This document shows, one piece after another, positions 24,415-33,273 of a DNA stretch of 64,000 nt. The position numbers and the translations under genes are program-made. Location of the stretch: contig NZ_FYEW01000002.1 in assembly GCF_900187375.1 (NCBI RefSeq), positions 372,001 through 436,000 on the forward strand, read 5' to 3'. The notes under the pieces are model-generated. The model had not been told where the DNA came from. It made no database searches and saw only the letters and a list, made by a program, of their open reading frames with translations. This DNA comes from Hymenobacter gelipurpurascens (GTDB taxonomy: Bacteria; Bacteroidota; Bacteroidia; Cytophagales; Hymenobacteraceae). Position 1 is the stretch's first letter; each line of letters starts with the position of its first letter.

Positions 24415-27378
24415 ATGCCTATACGTTTTCTATTTTTCATTGCGCTATTGTGGGCGAGCCTGGGAGCCGCTCAGGCCCAATCATCGGTGAGCGGGCGCGT
24501 GCTTGACGGCACGGACCAGTCGCCGCTGATTGGGGCCAACGTGCTGGTGCGCGGCCTCTCCGCCGACTCGGTAAAAAGCGGTGCCGCCGCTGATGCCGAG
24601 GGGAATTTCAGCGTGACTGGCCTACCGGCCGGCCGCTACGAGCTCACGGTTTCTTTCCTGGGCTACCAGACCTTGCAGCGCCAGCTTACACTGGCCGGCC
24701 AGCCTGTAGCCCTGGGCAACCTGACCATGGCCCCGGGCGGCGTGACCCTGAAGGGCGTGGAAGTGGTGGGCAAAGCCGCGGCGGCCGTGCAGAAAGGCGA
24801 CACCGCTCAGTTTAACGCTGGCTCCTACAAAACCAACCCCGACGCCAACGCCCAGGACCTTATCACCAAAATGCCCGGCGTGGTAGTAGACCCCACCACC
24901 GGCAAGGTGCAGGCCCAGGGCGAGCAGGTGCAGCGCGTATTGGTAGACGGGAAAGAGTTTTTCGGCAACGACCCCGATGCTGTGCTCAAGAATATTCCGG
25001 CCGAGGTAATTGATAAGATTCAGGTGTATGACCGCGCCTCCGATCAGGCTCAGTTTACGGGCTTCGACGATGGCAACCAGCAGAAAACCATCAATATCAT
25101 CACGAAGCCCCAGTTCCGCAACGGCCAGTTTGGGCGGGTACTGGCTGGCTACGGCCCCCAGGACGACCGGTACCGCCTCAGCGGCAACCTCAACCAGTTT
25201 AAGGGCAAGCAGCGCCTCTCGGTGGTGGCGCAAAGCAACAACGTGAACGAGCAGAACTTCGGAACCGAGGATTTGCTAGGCGTAGTGGGCACTTCGCGCC
25301 AGGGCGGCGGTGGCCAGGGCCAGCGAGGCGGCGGTGGCCGGGCCGGCGGCGGTGGTAACCAGGGCGGCGGCGGCGGCAATGCCGGCGACTTTCTGGTGGG
25401 CAAACAGGGCGGTATCTCTAAAACTCACGCCATCGGTCTGAACTACTCCGACACCTGGGGCACCAAAACCGACGTGCAGGGCAGCTACTTCTTCAACCTA
25501 AGCGACAATACGGCCCGCACCAACTTGCTGCGCAACTACGTGGCACAAGGTGGCTCTCCGCAGGATTTGCGCTACACGGAGAACTCCCTGAATACGAGCC
25601 GCAACATCAACAACCGCTTCAATCTGCGCCTCGACCACAAGTTTGACTCGTTGAACTCTGTTCTGTGGCGGCCGAGCCTTTCGGTGCAGCGCAACACCGG
25701 AAACAGCACCTTGGATGGCCGCACCTTTGAGGCGCTGGCGCTTGAAAATCAGGAAAACACCTTGGGCGGCAACACCAGCAGCTACCGTTCGGCCCTCACG
25801 GGCATCACGGCCGGCAACCAGCTGCTCTACCGCCACCGCTTTCAGAAGCGCGGACGCACGGCATCGGTAGGCCTCAACACTACCTATAATAACAAGGACG
25901 GCGACAATAACCTGCTGTCTTCAACCTCCTCAGTAGATACTACGGGGGCTACGCAAACCGCGCTACTAAACCAATTTTCGGAGCTGACGCAGAAGGGCTG
26001 GGCCTGGAACGGCAACCTGAACTATACGGAGCCGCTAGGCCAGTATAGCCAGCTGCAGGCGGAATATCGGGTGTCGTACACGCCTAATAGCTCCGATAAA
26101 AGAACCTACAACTTCTCGCCGGGCGAGCAGCGGTATTCCATCCTCAACGATACACTCAGCAGCGTGTTCGACAGCCGCTACCTGACCAACTCCGGTGGCC
26201 TGAGCTACCGCTTCCAGAACAAAGACGTGCAGTGGATGGTAGGCGCTACGGTGCAATACGCCCAGCTCCACAGCGACCAGGAGTTTCCGCGGGCGTCTCT
26301 GACGGAGCGCAACTTCCTGAACGTGCTGCCCAACGCCATGGTGCGCTACAATTTCTCGAAGCAGCAAAACCTGCGCGTGAACTATCAGATGCGCACCAAC
26401 TCCCCCAACATCAGCCAACTGCAGGAGGTAGTGAACAATGCCAACCCGCTGCAGTTGACCACCGGCAACCCCAACCTCCGACAGGAAAACCAGCACAACC
26501 TGAACTTCCGCTACTCCTCTGCGGTGCCGGAGAAATCCACATCCTTCTTTGCCCTGATTGGCGGCTCTTACACCAATAACTACATCACCAACAGCACCAT
26601 CTATGCCGCTGGCGGCCCGATTACGCTGGATGGCATTGTGATTCCGGCGGGCGGCCAGCTCACGCGACCCGTCAACTTGGATCAGCAGTATTCGGTGCGC
26701 TCGTTCATGAACTACAGCCTGCCACTGGCCTTTATCAAATCAAACCTGAACCTGAACGCCAACGCCACTTACTCCCAGACACCAGGCTTGGTGTTCAATG
26801 AGTTGAACTACAGCCGCACGCCCAGCGCGGGTTTGGGCGTGGTGCTTAGCAGTAACATCAGTCCGGAGCTGGATTTCACTATTTCCTCCAACTCCAGCCA
26901 GAGCTACGTGCGCAACAGCCTCTCTACGCAGGTAAACCGCCAATACTTCCGCCAGAGCACGGCCCTGCGCCTCAACTGGATTGTGCTGAAGGGCATCACG
27001 ATTCAGTCGGATGTCAGCCACCAGCTCTACACTGGCCTAGGCGCGGGCTACAATCAGAACTTTGTGCTCTGGAATGCCTCTGTGGGCAAAAAGCTGGGTG
27101 CCAAGCAGCAGGCTGAGGTGAAACTCTACGCCTACGACCTGTTGAAACAGAACAACAACATTACGCCCACCACCAATGCAGCGTACTTCGAAACCACCCA
27201 AACCAATATTCTGCAGCGGTATCTGATGCTGATGTTTACCTACAACATCCGCAACTTCGGGGGCGCCGGCAACGATGCCCTGCCCACTGACGGACAGCGC
27301 CAGCGCCCTGACGGGCCACGCCGTGGTGGCTTTGGCGCGCCGGGCGGCATGGGCACCCCTCCCGGTGGCGGCATGTAG
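24415..27378 (+). CDS. TonB-dependent receptor-like outer-membrane beta-barrel protein
   Basis: The 987-residue outer-membrane protein has a signal peptide (MPIRFLFFIALLWASLGAAQAQ) at the chosen ATG 24415, then a carboxypeptidase-regulatory-like domain (VSGRVLDGTDQSPLIGANVL), a plug (AQDLITKMPGVVVDPTTGKV) and a large barrel of the outer_membrane_beta_barrel type. Unusual are a Gly-rich insertion at about residues 305-335 (GGGGQGQRGGGGRAGGGG) in what should be an extracellular loop, and a Gly/Pro/Met-rich tail after the last strand (GFGAPGGMGTPPGGGM) instead of a terminal aromatic residue. No SusD partner is adjacent. Ligand unknown. Confidence 0.9.
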   Translation: MPIRFLFFIALLWASLGAAQAQSSVSGRVLDGTDQSPLIGANVLVRGLSADSVKSGAAADAEGNFSVTGLPAGRYELTVSFLGYQTLQRQLTLAGQPVALGNLTMAPGGVTLKGVEVVGKAAAAVQKGDTAQFNAGSYKTNPDANAQDLITKMPGVVVDPTTGKVQAQGEQVQRVLVDGKEFFGNDPDAVLKNIPAEVIDKIQVYDRASDQAQFTGFDDGNQQKTINIITKPQFRNGQFGRVLAGYGPQDDRYRLSGNLNQFKGKQRLSVVAQSNNVNEQNFGTEDLLGVVGTSRQGGGGQGQRGGGGRAGGGGNQGGGGGNAGDFLVGKQGGISKTHAIGLNYSDTWGTKTDVQGSYFFNLSDNTARTNLLRNYVAQGGSPQDLRYTENSLNTSRNINNRFNLRLDHKFDSLNSVLWRPSLSVQRNTGNSTLDGRTFEALALENQENTLGGNTSSYRSALTGITAGNQLLYRHRFQKRGRTASVGLNTTYNNKDGDNNLLSSTSSVDTTGATQTALLNQFSELTQKGWAWNGNLNYTEPLGQYSQLQAEYRVSYTPNSSDKRTYNFSPGEQRYSILNDTLSSVFDSRYLTNSGGLSYRFQNKDVQWMVGATVQYAQLHSDQEFPRASLTERNFLNVLPNAMVRYNFSKQQNLRVNYQMRTNSPNISQLQEVVNNANPLQLTTGNPNLRQENQHNLNFRYSSAVPEKSTSFFALIGGSYTNNYITNSTIYAAGGPITLDGIVIPAGGQLTRPVNLDQQYSVRSFMNYSLPLAFIKSNLNLNANATYSQTPGLVFNELNYSRTPSAGLGVVLSSNISPELDFTISSNSSQSYVRNSLSTQVNRQYFRQSTALRLNWIVLKGITIQSDVSHQLYTGLGAGYNQNFVLWNASVGKKLGAKQQAEVKLYAYDLLKQNNNITPTTNAAYFETTQTNILQRYLMLMFTYNIRNFGGAGNDALPTDGQRQRPDGPRRGGFGAPGGMGTPPGGGM

Positions 27379-27411
27379 GCCACTGCCCACGCCCTATCGC
27401 CTCCCTTTTCT

Positions 27412-27457
27412 AAACCAGAAGCGCCCGCAACAGCCCTGTTGCGGGCGCTTCTGGTTT
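27412..27457 (+). terminator. Terminator after the receptor gene
   Basis: Perfect 22-bp arms (27412-27433 and 27436-27457) almost without a loop, ending in CTGGTTTT; it follows the receptor stop by 33 bases. Confidence 0.8.
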
Positions 27458-27645
27458 TGAGTTGTTTCCTGACCTGGGTTGCGAAGGTGAAGGCACTGGC
27501 TTAGGCGCCCAACCCGCAAGTAGTATTCTGCCATTCTTTTGGACTTGCTACAGGAAGGGCACTATTCACTTAATTTTTCCCCTACTTTGTAAGCATAGCG
27601 GCCCGCGAAGCAAATACTCGGGACCCTAAATGTTGCTTGCCCTTC

Positions 27646-29814
27646 ATGAAACGACTTGTACTCTTCCTGTGTGGACTGCTGCCCTGGCTGGCAGCCGCGC
27701 AGTCTGTTCCCGTTCCCACGAACCTCGATGTAGCAGGTCTGCACCTGCGTTTTACGCCAGCCGGCCGCACCGCTGTGCAGCAGAAAGTAGATGCGCTACG
27801 CCGCCACCCGGCATCGTTCCAGGCCCGCGTGGCCCTCGCCGATGCCTATTTCCCGCTGATTGACCGCGTATTTCAGCAAGAAGGCCTCCCGCTCGATTTT
27901 CACTTTCTGGCCTTGCAGGAGAGTGGCCTACAGGGCGATGCCCAGAGCATACATGATGCCGTAGGCTACTGGCAGTTTAAGCGGGAGTCGGCGGTTGATT
28001 TTGGGCTGGTAATGAACGACGCCGTAGATGAGCGCAAGCACCTGACGGCCTCCTCGAAAGCAGCGGCGCAATACCTGCTGCGCAACAACAAGACCTTCCA
28101 CAATTGGATCAACTCGCTGCTGAGCTACAACCTGGGCCTCACGGGCACCAAGCCCTACACCCTGCCCACGGATTATGATGCCACGAACATCGAGATTACC
28201 GAGCAGACCAACGCTTATATTCTCACGTTTCTGGCCCACAAACTGGCCTACGAACCGGCTATTGGCCTGAACACCAAGCCTCCGCTGATGCTGCAGGAGT
28301 TTCCGGCCCCCGCCGGCCGGCCCCTCTCCGTGATGGCGCAGGCCATGCAGCAAGACCCCAACGAGCTGGCGAAATACAACCGCTGGCTCCTGGCCCCTAC
28401 CGTACCCACCGACCGCGTGTACACCATGCTGGTCCCGATTACGGACCCACTGCAACTCACGGCTCTGGCCTCTCAGCAGAAAACCGCCGCCTCAGGTGAG
28501 TTGCTCAATGCGCCCCAGCCCGACCCCGAGAATGTGGATTTTGTGCGGGTGAATGGCCTACGCGCCCTCATTGCTCTGCCCGGCGACACCAAGGAAATCC
28601 TGGCTAAGCGTGGCAAGCTGAAGATGCGCAAGTTCATGCAGTTTAATGACCTGTTTGCCTTCGACAACATTGTAACCGGCCAGCCCTATTTCGTGCAGAA
28701 GAAGCGCGACAAGGCTGCCGTGGAATACCATGTAGCCCGCCCCGGCGAGAGTGTAGCCACGGTTTCGCAGAAGTACGGCATCCGGGCAAAAGCCATCTGG
28801 AGCAAGAACCGCATGCCCCGCAACGAGGAACTGCGCGCCGGCCGGGTGCTATGGCTGCAGCACACACGCCCCAAAAACGTACCCGTAGAATATGCCGATG
28901 GCAATAATGCCCCGGCCCTGGCCGCCTTCGAGCGCCCTTCTACAACACCAGCACCAACCTCTACCAAACCAGCTAAGGCCCGCCGCACGGATGATGAGCC
29001 GGAACCCTACAAAGGACGCACCGCCGGTGCCACCCGCGTTCTGGAAGACGCCACCGAAGAGCAAACCGAGCCAGCCAGCACGAGCACTACAGTCGTGCAG
29101 CCCGATAGTGCCACCGACGAGCACACCGAAAACCTCAACGACCTGCCACCGGCTCCCACCCAGCCCACTAAGCCAGCCGCTTCGGCTGGCACCTACGCCG
29201 GCCAGCCGGCCGCCACGCGCCCGGCCGCTCCTACGCCTAAAAAGCCACTTCCAGCGGCGGCTCCCATTGCCGATGAACCTCGGGAAGATGATACGGTTTC
29301 GGAACCTACCACCGCACCCGCTACCAGCAACACAGCGCCGGCCACTAAGCCAGCGCCAGTATCTGCCGCAGCACCTGTCGCAACTCCAGTAGTGCCAGTA
29401 CCTACAGTGGTGCAGCCGGTGCCGGCGAGTGGCCTACACACAGTAGAGCCCAAAGAGAATCTGTATTCAGTAGCCCGCCGCTTCAACCTGCGGCCGGCCG
29501 ATATCGTGCTCTGGAACAACCTGCCGCAAAACCCGGCTTTGCGCATTGGGCAGATACTGCGCGTGGCGGCGCCAGCAGATATGGCCATGCCCGCCACGCC
29601 TGCTGCTCAGCCGAGTGCCAAACCACAAGCAGCGCAACCTGTTCCGGCAGCCACCCAAACCATTCGCCACACCGTGCAGAAAGGCGAGACGCTCTACAGC
29701 ATTTCGCGGCGCTATGGTGTTACGCCGGCCCAGCTTCAGGAGTGGAACAGCAAAGCAGATGGTGGTGTCCGGATTGGGGAAGTGCTCCTCGTGACCCCTA
29801 CGAAACAGCCCTAG
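27646..29814 (+). CDS. MltD-like lytic transglycosylase with three LysM domains
   Basis: Cleaves peptidoglycan glycan strands. The ATG at 27646 opens a signal peptide (MKRLVLFLCGLLPWLAAAQ). The SLT-type catalytic domain spans about residues 75-210, with the catalytic Glu in FHFLALQESGL, then VGYWQFKRESA, VDERKHLTAS and LLSYNLGLTG. Three LysM domains follow: one divergent (about 355-405, EYHVARPGESVATVSQKYGI), then, after a long Thr/Pro/Ala-rich linker of some 180 residues, two canonical ones (HTVEPKENLYSVARRF and HTVQKGETLYSISRRY). Total 722 residues. The last LysM is nearly identical to that of the next gene. Confidence 0.92.
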   Translation: MKRLVLFLCGLLPWLAAAQSVPVPTNLDVAGLHLRFTPAGRTAVQQKVDALRRHPASFQARVALADAYFPLIDRVFQQEGLPLDFHFLALQESGLQGDAQSIHDAVGYWQFKRESAVDFGLVMNDAVDERKHLTASSKAAAQYLLRNNKTFHNWINSLLSYNLGLTGTKPYTLPTDYDATNIEITEQTNAYILTFLAHKLAYEPAIGLNTKPPLMLQEFPAPAGRPLSVMAQAMQQDPNELAKYNRWLLAPTVPTDRVYTMLVPITDPLQLTALASQQKTAASGELLNAPQPDPENVDFVRVNGLRALIALPGDTKEILAKRGKLKMRKFMQFNDLFAFDNIVTGQPYFVQKKRDKAAVEYHVARPGESVATVSQKYGIRAKAIWSKNRMPRNEELRAGRVLWLQHTRPKNVPVEYADGNNAPALAAFERPSTTPAPTSTKPAKARRTDDEPEPYKGRTAGATRVLEDATEEQTEPASTSTTVVQPDSATDEHTENLNDLPPAPTQPTKPAASAGTYAGQPAATRPAAPTPKKPLPAAAPIADEPREDDTVSEPTTAPATSNTAPATKPAPVSAAAPVATPVVPVPTVVQPVPASGLHTVEPKENLYSVARRFNLRPADIVLWNNLPQNPALRIGQILRVAAPADMAMPATPAAQPSAKPQAAQPVPAATQTIRHTVQKGETLYSISRRYGVTPAQLQEWNSKADGGVRIGEVLLVTPTKQP

Positions 29815-29928
29815 GCCACTTCTTTTAAGTTTCCTGCCTCACCTGAAAGCTTACAGGTAAGGCATATGCATGACTTTTCATTGTCATTATACTTTTCCTT
29901 ACTGATTACACTTTACCGCTTTTTTCGA

Positions 29929-30636
29929 ATGCGTTTTTCTTTTACTCTCTCGCTGTTGGCCGGTTTGCTGCTGGGCTCTTTGTCGTTGCGGGCGCAGCAG
30001 GTGGTTCCCGCACCACTATCCGAAGATTCTGTTCGGGTAATGTCTGGTTTGGTGCAAAGCAGTGTCAGGCAGTTGCGCAGCATCTATTTCGAGCCCAACG
30101 ATGCGCATGCCGTCGAGCTGATCAACACGGCGCTGCAAGACATTCCGGCACTTAACCAGCGCCTGAGCCACTACACGGCCAGCCTTCCACAGGAGCAGCA
30201 AGCCGCCCTGGCCCAGCGCCTCCGCCAGCAACCCTGGCAAGTAGAGCTCCGCACGTTATTGCGGAGCCCCCAGTTTCGCGGTTTCGATGCCCGCGCCGCT
30301 AAAAACCCAGCTCTCCAGGAAGCCTCTACCCGCTTAAAAGCCACTGGGTTTGTGGGCAGCCCGAAGGCCGTAGCAGCAGCGGCAACAACGGCCCGGTCGG
30401 CCACCAGCCCCGCCCCTACCATAAGCCAGGCAGCCGCCTCGCCTAAACCAGCGGCAGCTCCAGCCATGGCAGTGAGCCCAACGCCTCAAACAAAGCACAC
30501 CGTGCAAAAGGGCGAAACGCTCTATAGCATAGCCCAGCATTACGGCATTACACCGGCCCAGCTCCAGGCCCTGAATGATAAGGCTAGTGGTGATGTGAAG
30601 GCTGGTGAAGTATTGGTGGTTGAGGCCACCAAATAG
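29929..30636 (+). CDS. Exported LysM-domain protein
   Basis: The 235-residue protein has a signal peptide (MRFSFTLSLLAGLLLGSLSLRAQ), a helical N-terminal region of about 120 residues with no recognised family, an Ala/Pro/Ser-rich linker and one C-terminal LysM (HTVQKGETLYSIAQHYGITP). The LysM is strikingly similar to the last LysM of the transglycosylase 115 bases upstream, pointing to local domain duplication. It probably binds peptidoglycan in the periplasm and may work with the transglycosylase. The stop codon is embedded in TAGGCCTAGGCCAC. Confidence 0.85.
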   Translation: MRFSFTLSLLAGLLLGSLSLRAQQVVPAPLSEDSVRVMSGLVQSSVRQLRSIYFEPNDAHAVELINTALQDIPALNQRLSHYTASLPQEQQAALAQRLRQQPWQVELRTLLRSPQFRGFDARAAKNPALQEASTRLKATGFVGSPKAVAAAATTARSATSPAPTISQAAASPKPAAAPAMAVSPTPQTKHTVQKGETLYSIAQHYGITPAQLQALNDKASGDVKAGEVLVVEATK

Positions 30637-30658
30637 GCCTAGGCCACTTCCTTACAAC

Positions 30659-30686
30659 AAAGGCTACCCGTACGGGTAGCCTTTTT
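30659..30686 (+). terminator. Terminator after the LysM gene
   Basis: AAAGGCTACCC/GGGTAGCCTTT stem (11 bp) with a 4-base loop and a following T-run. Confidence 0.88.
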
Positions 30687-30777
30687 GCTTTCTGTCAAGT
30701 AGAACCATCACGTCTGGTCAGGCGCGAGCTTACCACGCCGACATTCCCTGGCTTGTTCTGATAATAGTGGCCTACCG

Positions 30778-31971
30778 CTACTTCCAAAAGCTGGGCCGTA
30801 CGTTCGTGCCGCGCTTCCGGCAGTCCACACACTCAGCCACACTGTAGAGGTAATAGCGCTCGGGGTTGCGGGGATCCTGCTGCAGATCTTCAATCGGAAT
30901 GTGCTGTCCGTCGGCAAAAAACTGGATTACATCGGCTGGGGTAGGCCGTGGGTTCGGATAGATACCGTGGGGGCGCAGCATGGTATCGACGCCGCACCTT
31001 TCATAGCCGGTTTCCGCTACCCAGTCTTTCGGCAGCTCGCTGCGGTCAATAAAAATCCGCTTCTCCGTTATCGACTGAGCCCCTATGAAACCCACTACAA
31101 CCTCAGAGGCATCTGTTAGACTATGTACATTACCGCTCAGCTGAGAAGGCAGCGGATCAAAAAGGGTCCCAAGGGTTTCGGTGTTCTTGCTGAGCGCATC
31201 CCAATATGCGTACTCTTCCTGCGAAAGCGCGTACTGCTTTGCCCGGATGCTATACTTGTAGCGCAGCTTGGTAGAAGTAAACGGCAGCAAAGTCAGGGGA
31301 GATTCCGATACCACTGCCTGCTCCAGCTTCTGTGTTGTACTGACACGAATTCTCGTTGAGTTTTCAGACGTCCAACAGTGATAGATATCTTCCAGCGGGT
31401 CTCGCTCTACAATTTTCCCGTTTTCATATTTGAAAGTGGACGTATAAGCCGAGGTAAACTCCCAAGTTTCATCATATGACCAGCGGTAGTAGCGCAACTG
31501 ATCATTGGCATCGTGTGTGCTCACGTACAGCTGTAGGCCTAAGCTTGTTGGCCGCCACGTGATAGAGTCAATAGGCGGGGTATACTTTGCGCTGGTATAA
31601 TCCGAGACGTACTCGCGGCCACCAGCGGTGGTGAAGTGCAGCCGTACGGGCTTTCCCTCGGGTAGCACCAAGGAAGCGGAAGTATAAGTGCCGGCCGGGC
31701 TTTCTGTCAGCAGGTATTGCCGCCCGCTCTCCTCTTCAATAAAGGCCCGCGCTTTGCCTTCCACCAGAGCCTGGCCATTCTGCGCTAGGCCAGTAGTGCG
31801 CGACAACCGAATAGTACTAATACCTTGCGCGTTGATGGCACCATCCACTACCAAAAAATTGGGTATGCCCTTCGTTACTTTCGGCTCAAATGTTTCGATA
31901 CAGCTCGTTGTTAGCAGAAAAAATACCACCAACCAACTGCACGGTTTAGCACTACAAAAAGACATATTCAT
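30778..31971 (-). CDS. DUF4249-family lipoprotein, copy 3 of a tandem array
   Basis: The 397-residue lipoprotein has signal MNMSFCSAKPCSWLVVFFLLTTSC (lipobox TTSC). It shows the DUF4249 features: ETFEPKVTKG, FLVVDGAINAQGISTIRLSR in the first beta-sandwich, EGKARAFIEEESGRQYLL and a conserved end VDCRKRGTNVRPSFWK with paired cysteines (CVDC). These lipoproteins normally sit beside a TonB-dependent receptor; here three paralogs are in a row with none adjacent. By eye it is about half identical to the other two. Last gene in the likely operon. Confidence 0.9.
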   Translation of the reverse strand: MNMSFCSAKPCSWLVVFFLLTTSCIETFEPKVTKGIPNFLVVDGAINAQGISTIRLSRTTGLAQNGQALVEGKARAFIEEESGRQYLLTESPAGTYTSASLVLPEGKPVRLHFTTAGGREYVSDYTSAKYTPPIDSITWRPTSLGLQLYVSTHDANDQLRYYRWSYDETWEFTSAYTSTFKYENGKIVERDPLEDIYHCWTSENSTRIRVSTTQKLEQAVVSESPLTLLPFTSTKLRYKYSIRAKQYALSQEEYAYWDALSKNTETLGTLFDPLPSQLSGNVHSLTDASEVVVGFIGAQSITEKRIFIDRSELPKDWVAETGYERCGVDTMLRPHGIYPNPRPTPADVIQFFADGQHIPIEDLQQDPRNPERYYLYSVAECVDCRKRGTNVRPSFWK

Positions 31972-32025
31972 ATCAATTGAAACCCATTATTTTTCAAGAC
32001 AATAACAACATAAAGTAGCCTAGCG

Positions 32026-33216
32026 CTACTTCCAGAAGCTGGGCCGCACATTGGTGCCGCGCTTGCGGCAGTCTACACAATCAGGCGAGGAAAACAGGTA
32101 ATAATTTCTATTATTCGGGTCGCCGGATATCTTAAATACATCCACCGGAAACGGCGCTCCACCTTGGAAAAACTCCAATACCTGTGCTTCCGTCGGTGGG
32201 GGCGGAATTGCCGGAGCACTTGGCCTAGGAATAGTATCGAGCAGACAGGTTTCGTAGCCCGTGGCAAATTTCCAGCTCGCAGGCAGCTCGGTTTTGGCGA
32301 TAAAGATGCGCTTTTCCGTTACGGATTGTGCCCCTACAAACCCTATCACCTGCTCGGCCGGATCTAGCACGGCATGTACGTTGCCCGTGAGCTGGGTGGG
32401 CAGCGGATCGAAGAGTGTACCGATGTTCTCTGTGTTCTTGCGCAACGACTCCCAATACTGGTACTCTTCCGGCGAGAGGGCGTACTGCTTAACCAGAATA
32501 CTGTATTTGTATCGCAGCTTCACGGAGTTCTGCGGCAGCAGGGCTAGTGGCTGTTGCGCCACCACATCCTGGCCTAGCTTTACCGTAGTACCCACCTTTA
32601 TGGCGCTGGGCTGCTCCGTGCCCCAGCAGTGAAAAATATCCTCCTGACGCGGCAGAAACACCCCATTCCGGAACTCCAGCACCGATTGGTAAGCGGAGGT
32701 AAACTGCCACGTCTCATCGTAAGTCCAGCGGTAATAGCGTGCCTGCTGCGTTTCGTCGTGGGCATTCACGTAAATCTGCAGCCCTTGCGTGGTTGGCCGC
32801 CAGGTAATGGAATCGATAGGTGGCGTGGCCTTGGCACTGGTGAAGTCGGATACGTACTCTCGGCCGCCGGCCGTGGAGAAGCGGAGGCGTACCTGTTTAC
32901 CAGCCGGCAGCGCCAGCACAGCCGATTTATATATTCCACTCACGCCTTCCGTCAGGGCATACTGCCGCCCGCCTTCTTCCTCAATAAACACCCGCGCTTT
33001 GCCCTCTACCGGAGCTTGGGAATTTTGTACTAGGCCAGCAGTGCGCGACAGCCGAATCGTGGTAATACCCTGCGTGTTAATGGCGCCATCCACCACCAGA
33101 AAGCTGCTGGAGCTGCTGGTAACTTTTGGCTCAAACGCCTCGACACAACCCGTCATCAGGAGCAACAACGCCACCCACCAACTGCATTGCTTAGCGCTCG
33201 TGAAAATCATATTCAT
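32026..33216 (-). CDS. DUF4249-family lipoprotein, copy 2 of a tandem array
   Basis: The 396-residue protein starts at the ATG ending at 33216 (MNMIFTSAKQCSWWVALLLL), which gives a lipobox MTGC; an in-frame codon five positions earlier is less likely. Same domain order and C-terminal VDCRKRGTNVRPSFWK as its neighbours, and the central GFVGAQSVTEKRIFI block is nearly invariant in all three. It is separated by 54 bases from copy 3 and 57 from copy 1. Both gaps end in a GGCCTA-containing stretch. Confidence 0.9.
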   Translation of the reverse strand: MNMIFTSAKQCSWWVALLLLMTGCVEAFEPKVTSSSSSFLVVDGAINTQGITTIRLSRTAGLVQNSQAPVEGKARVFIEEEGGRQYALTEGVSGIYKSAVLALPAGKQVRLRFSTAGGREYVSDFTSAKATPPIDSITWRPTTQGLQIYVNAHDETQQARYYRWTYDETWQFTSAYQSVLEFRNGVFLPRQEDIFHCWGTEQPSAIKVGTTVKLGQDVVAQQPLALLPQNSVKLRYKYSILVKQYALSPEEYQYWESLRKNTENIGTLFDPLPTQLTGNVHAVLDPAEQVIGFVGAQSVTEKRIFIAKTELPASWKFATGYETCLLDTIPRPSAPAIPPPPTEAQVLEFFQGGAPFPVDVFKISGDPNNRNYYLFSSPDCVDCRKRGTNVRPSFWK

Positions 33217-33273
33217 ATCAGTAGGAGCCACCTAGTAGCATTCAAGTCAACAACACAAAAGAGTGGCCTAGGC

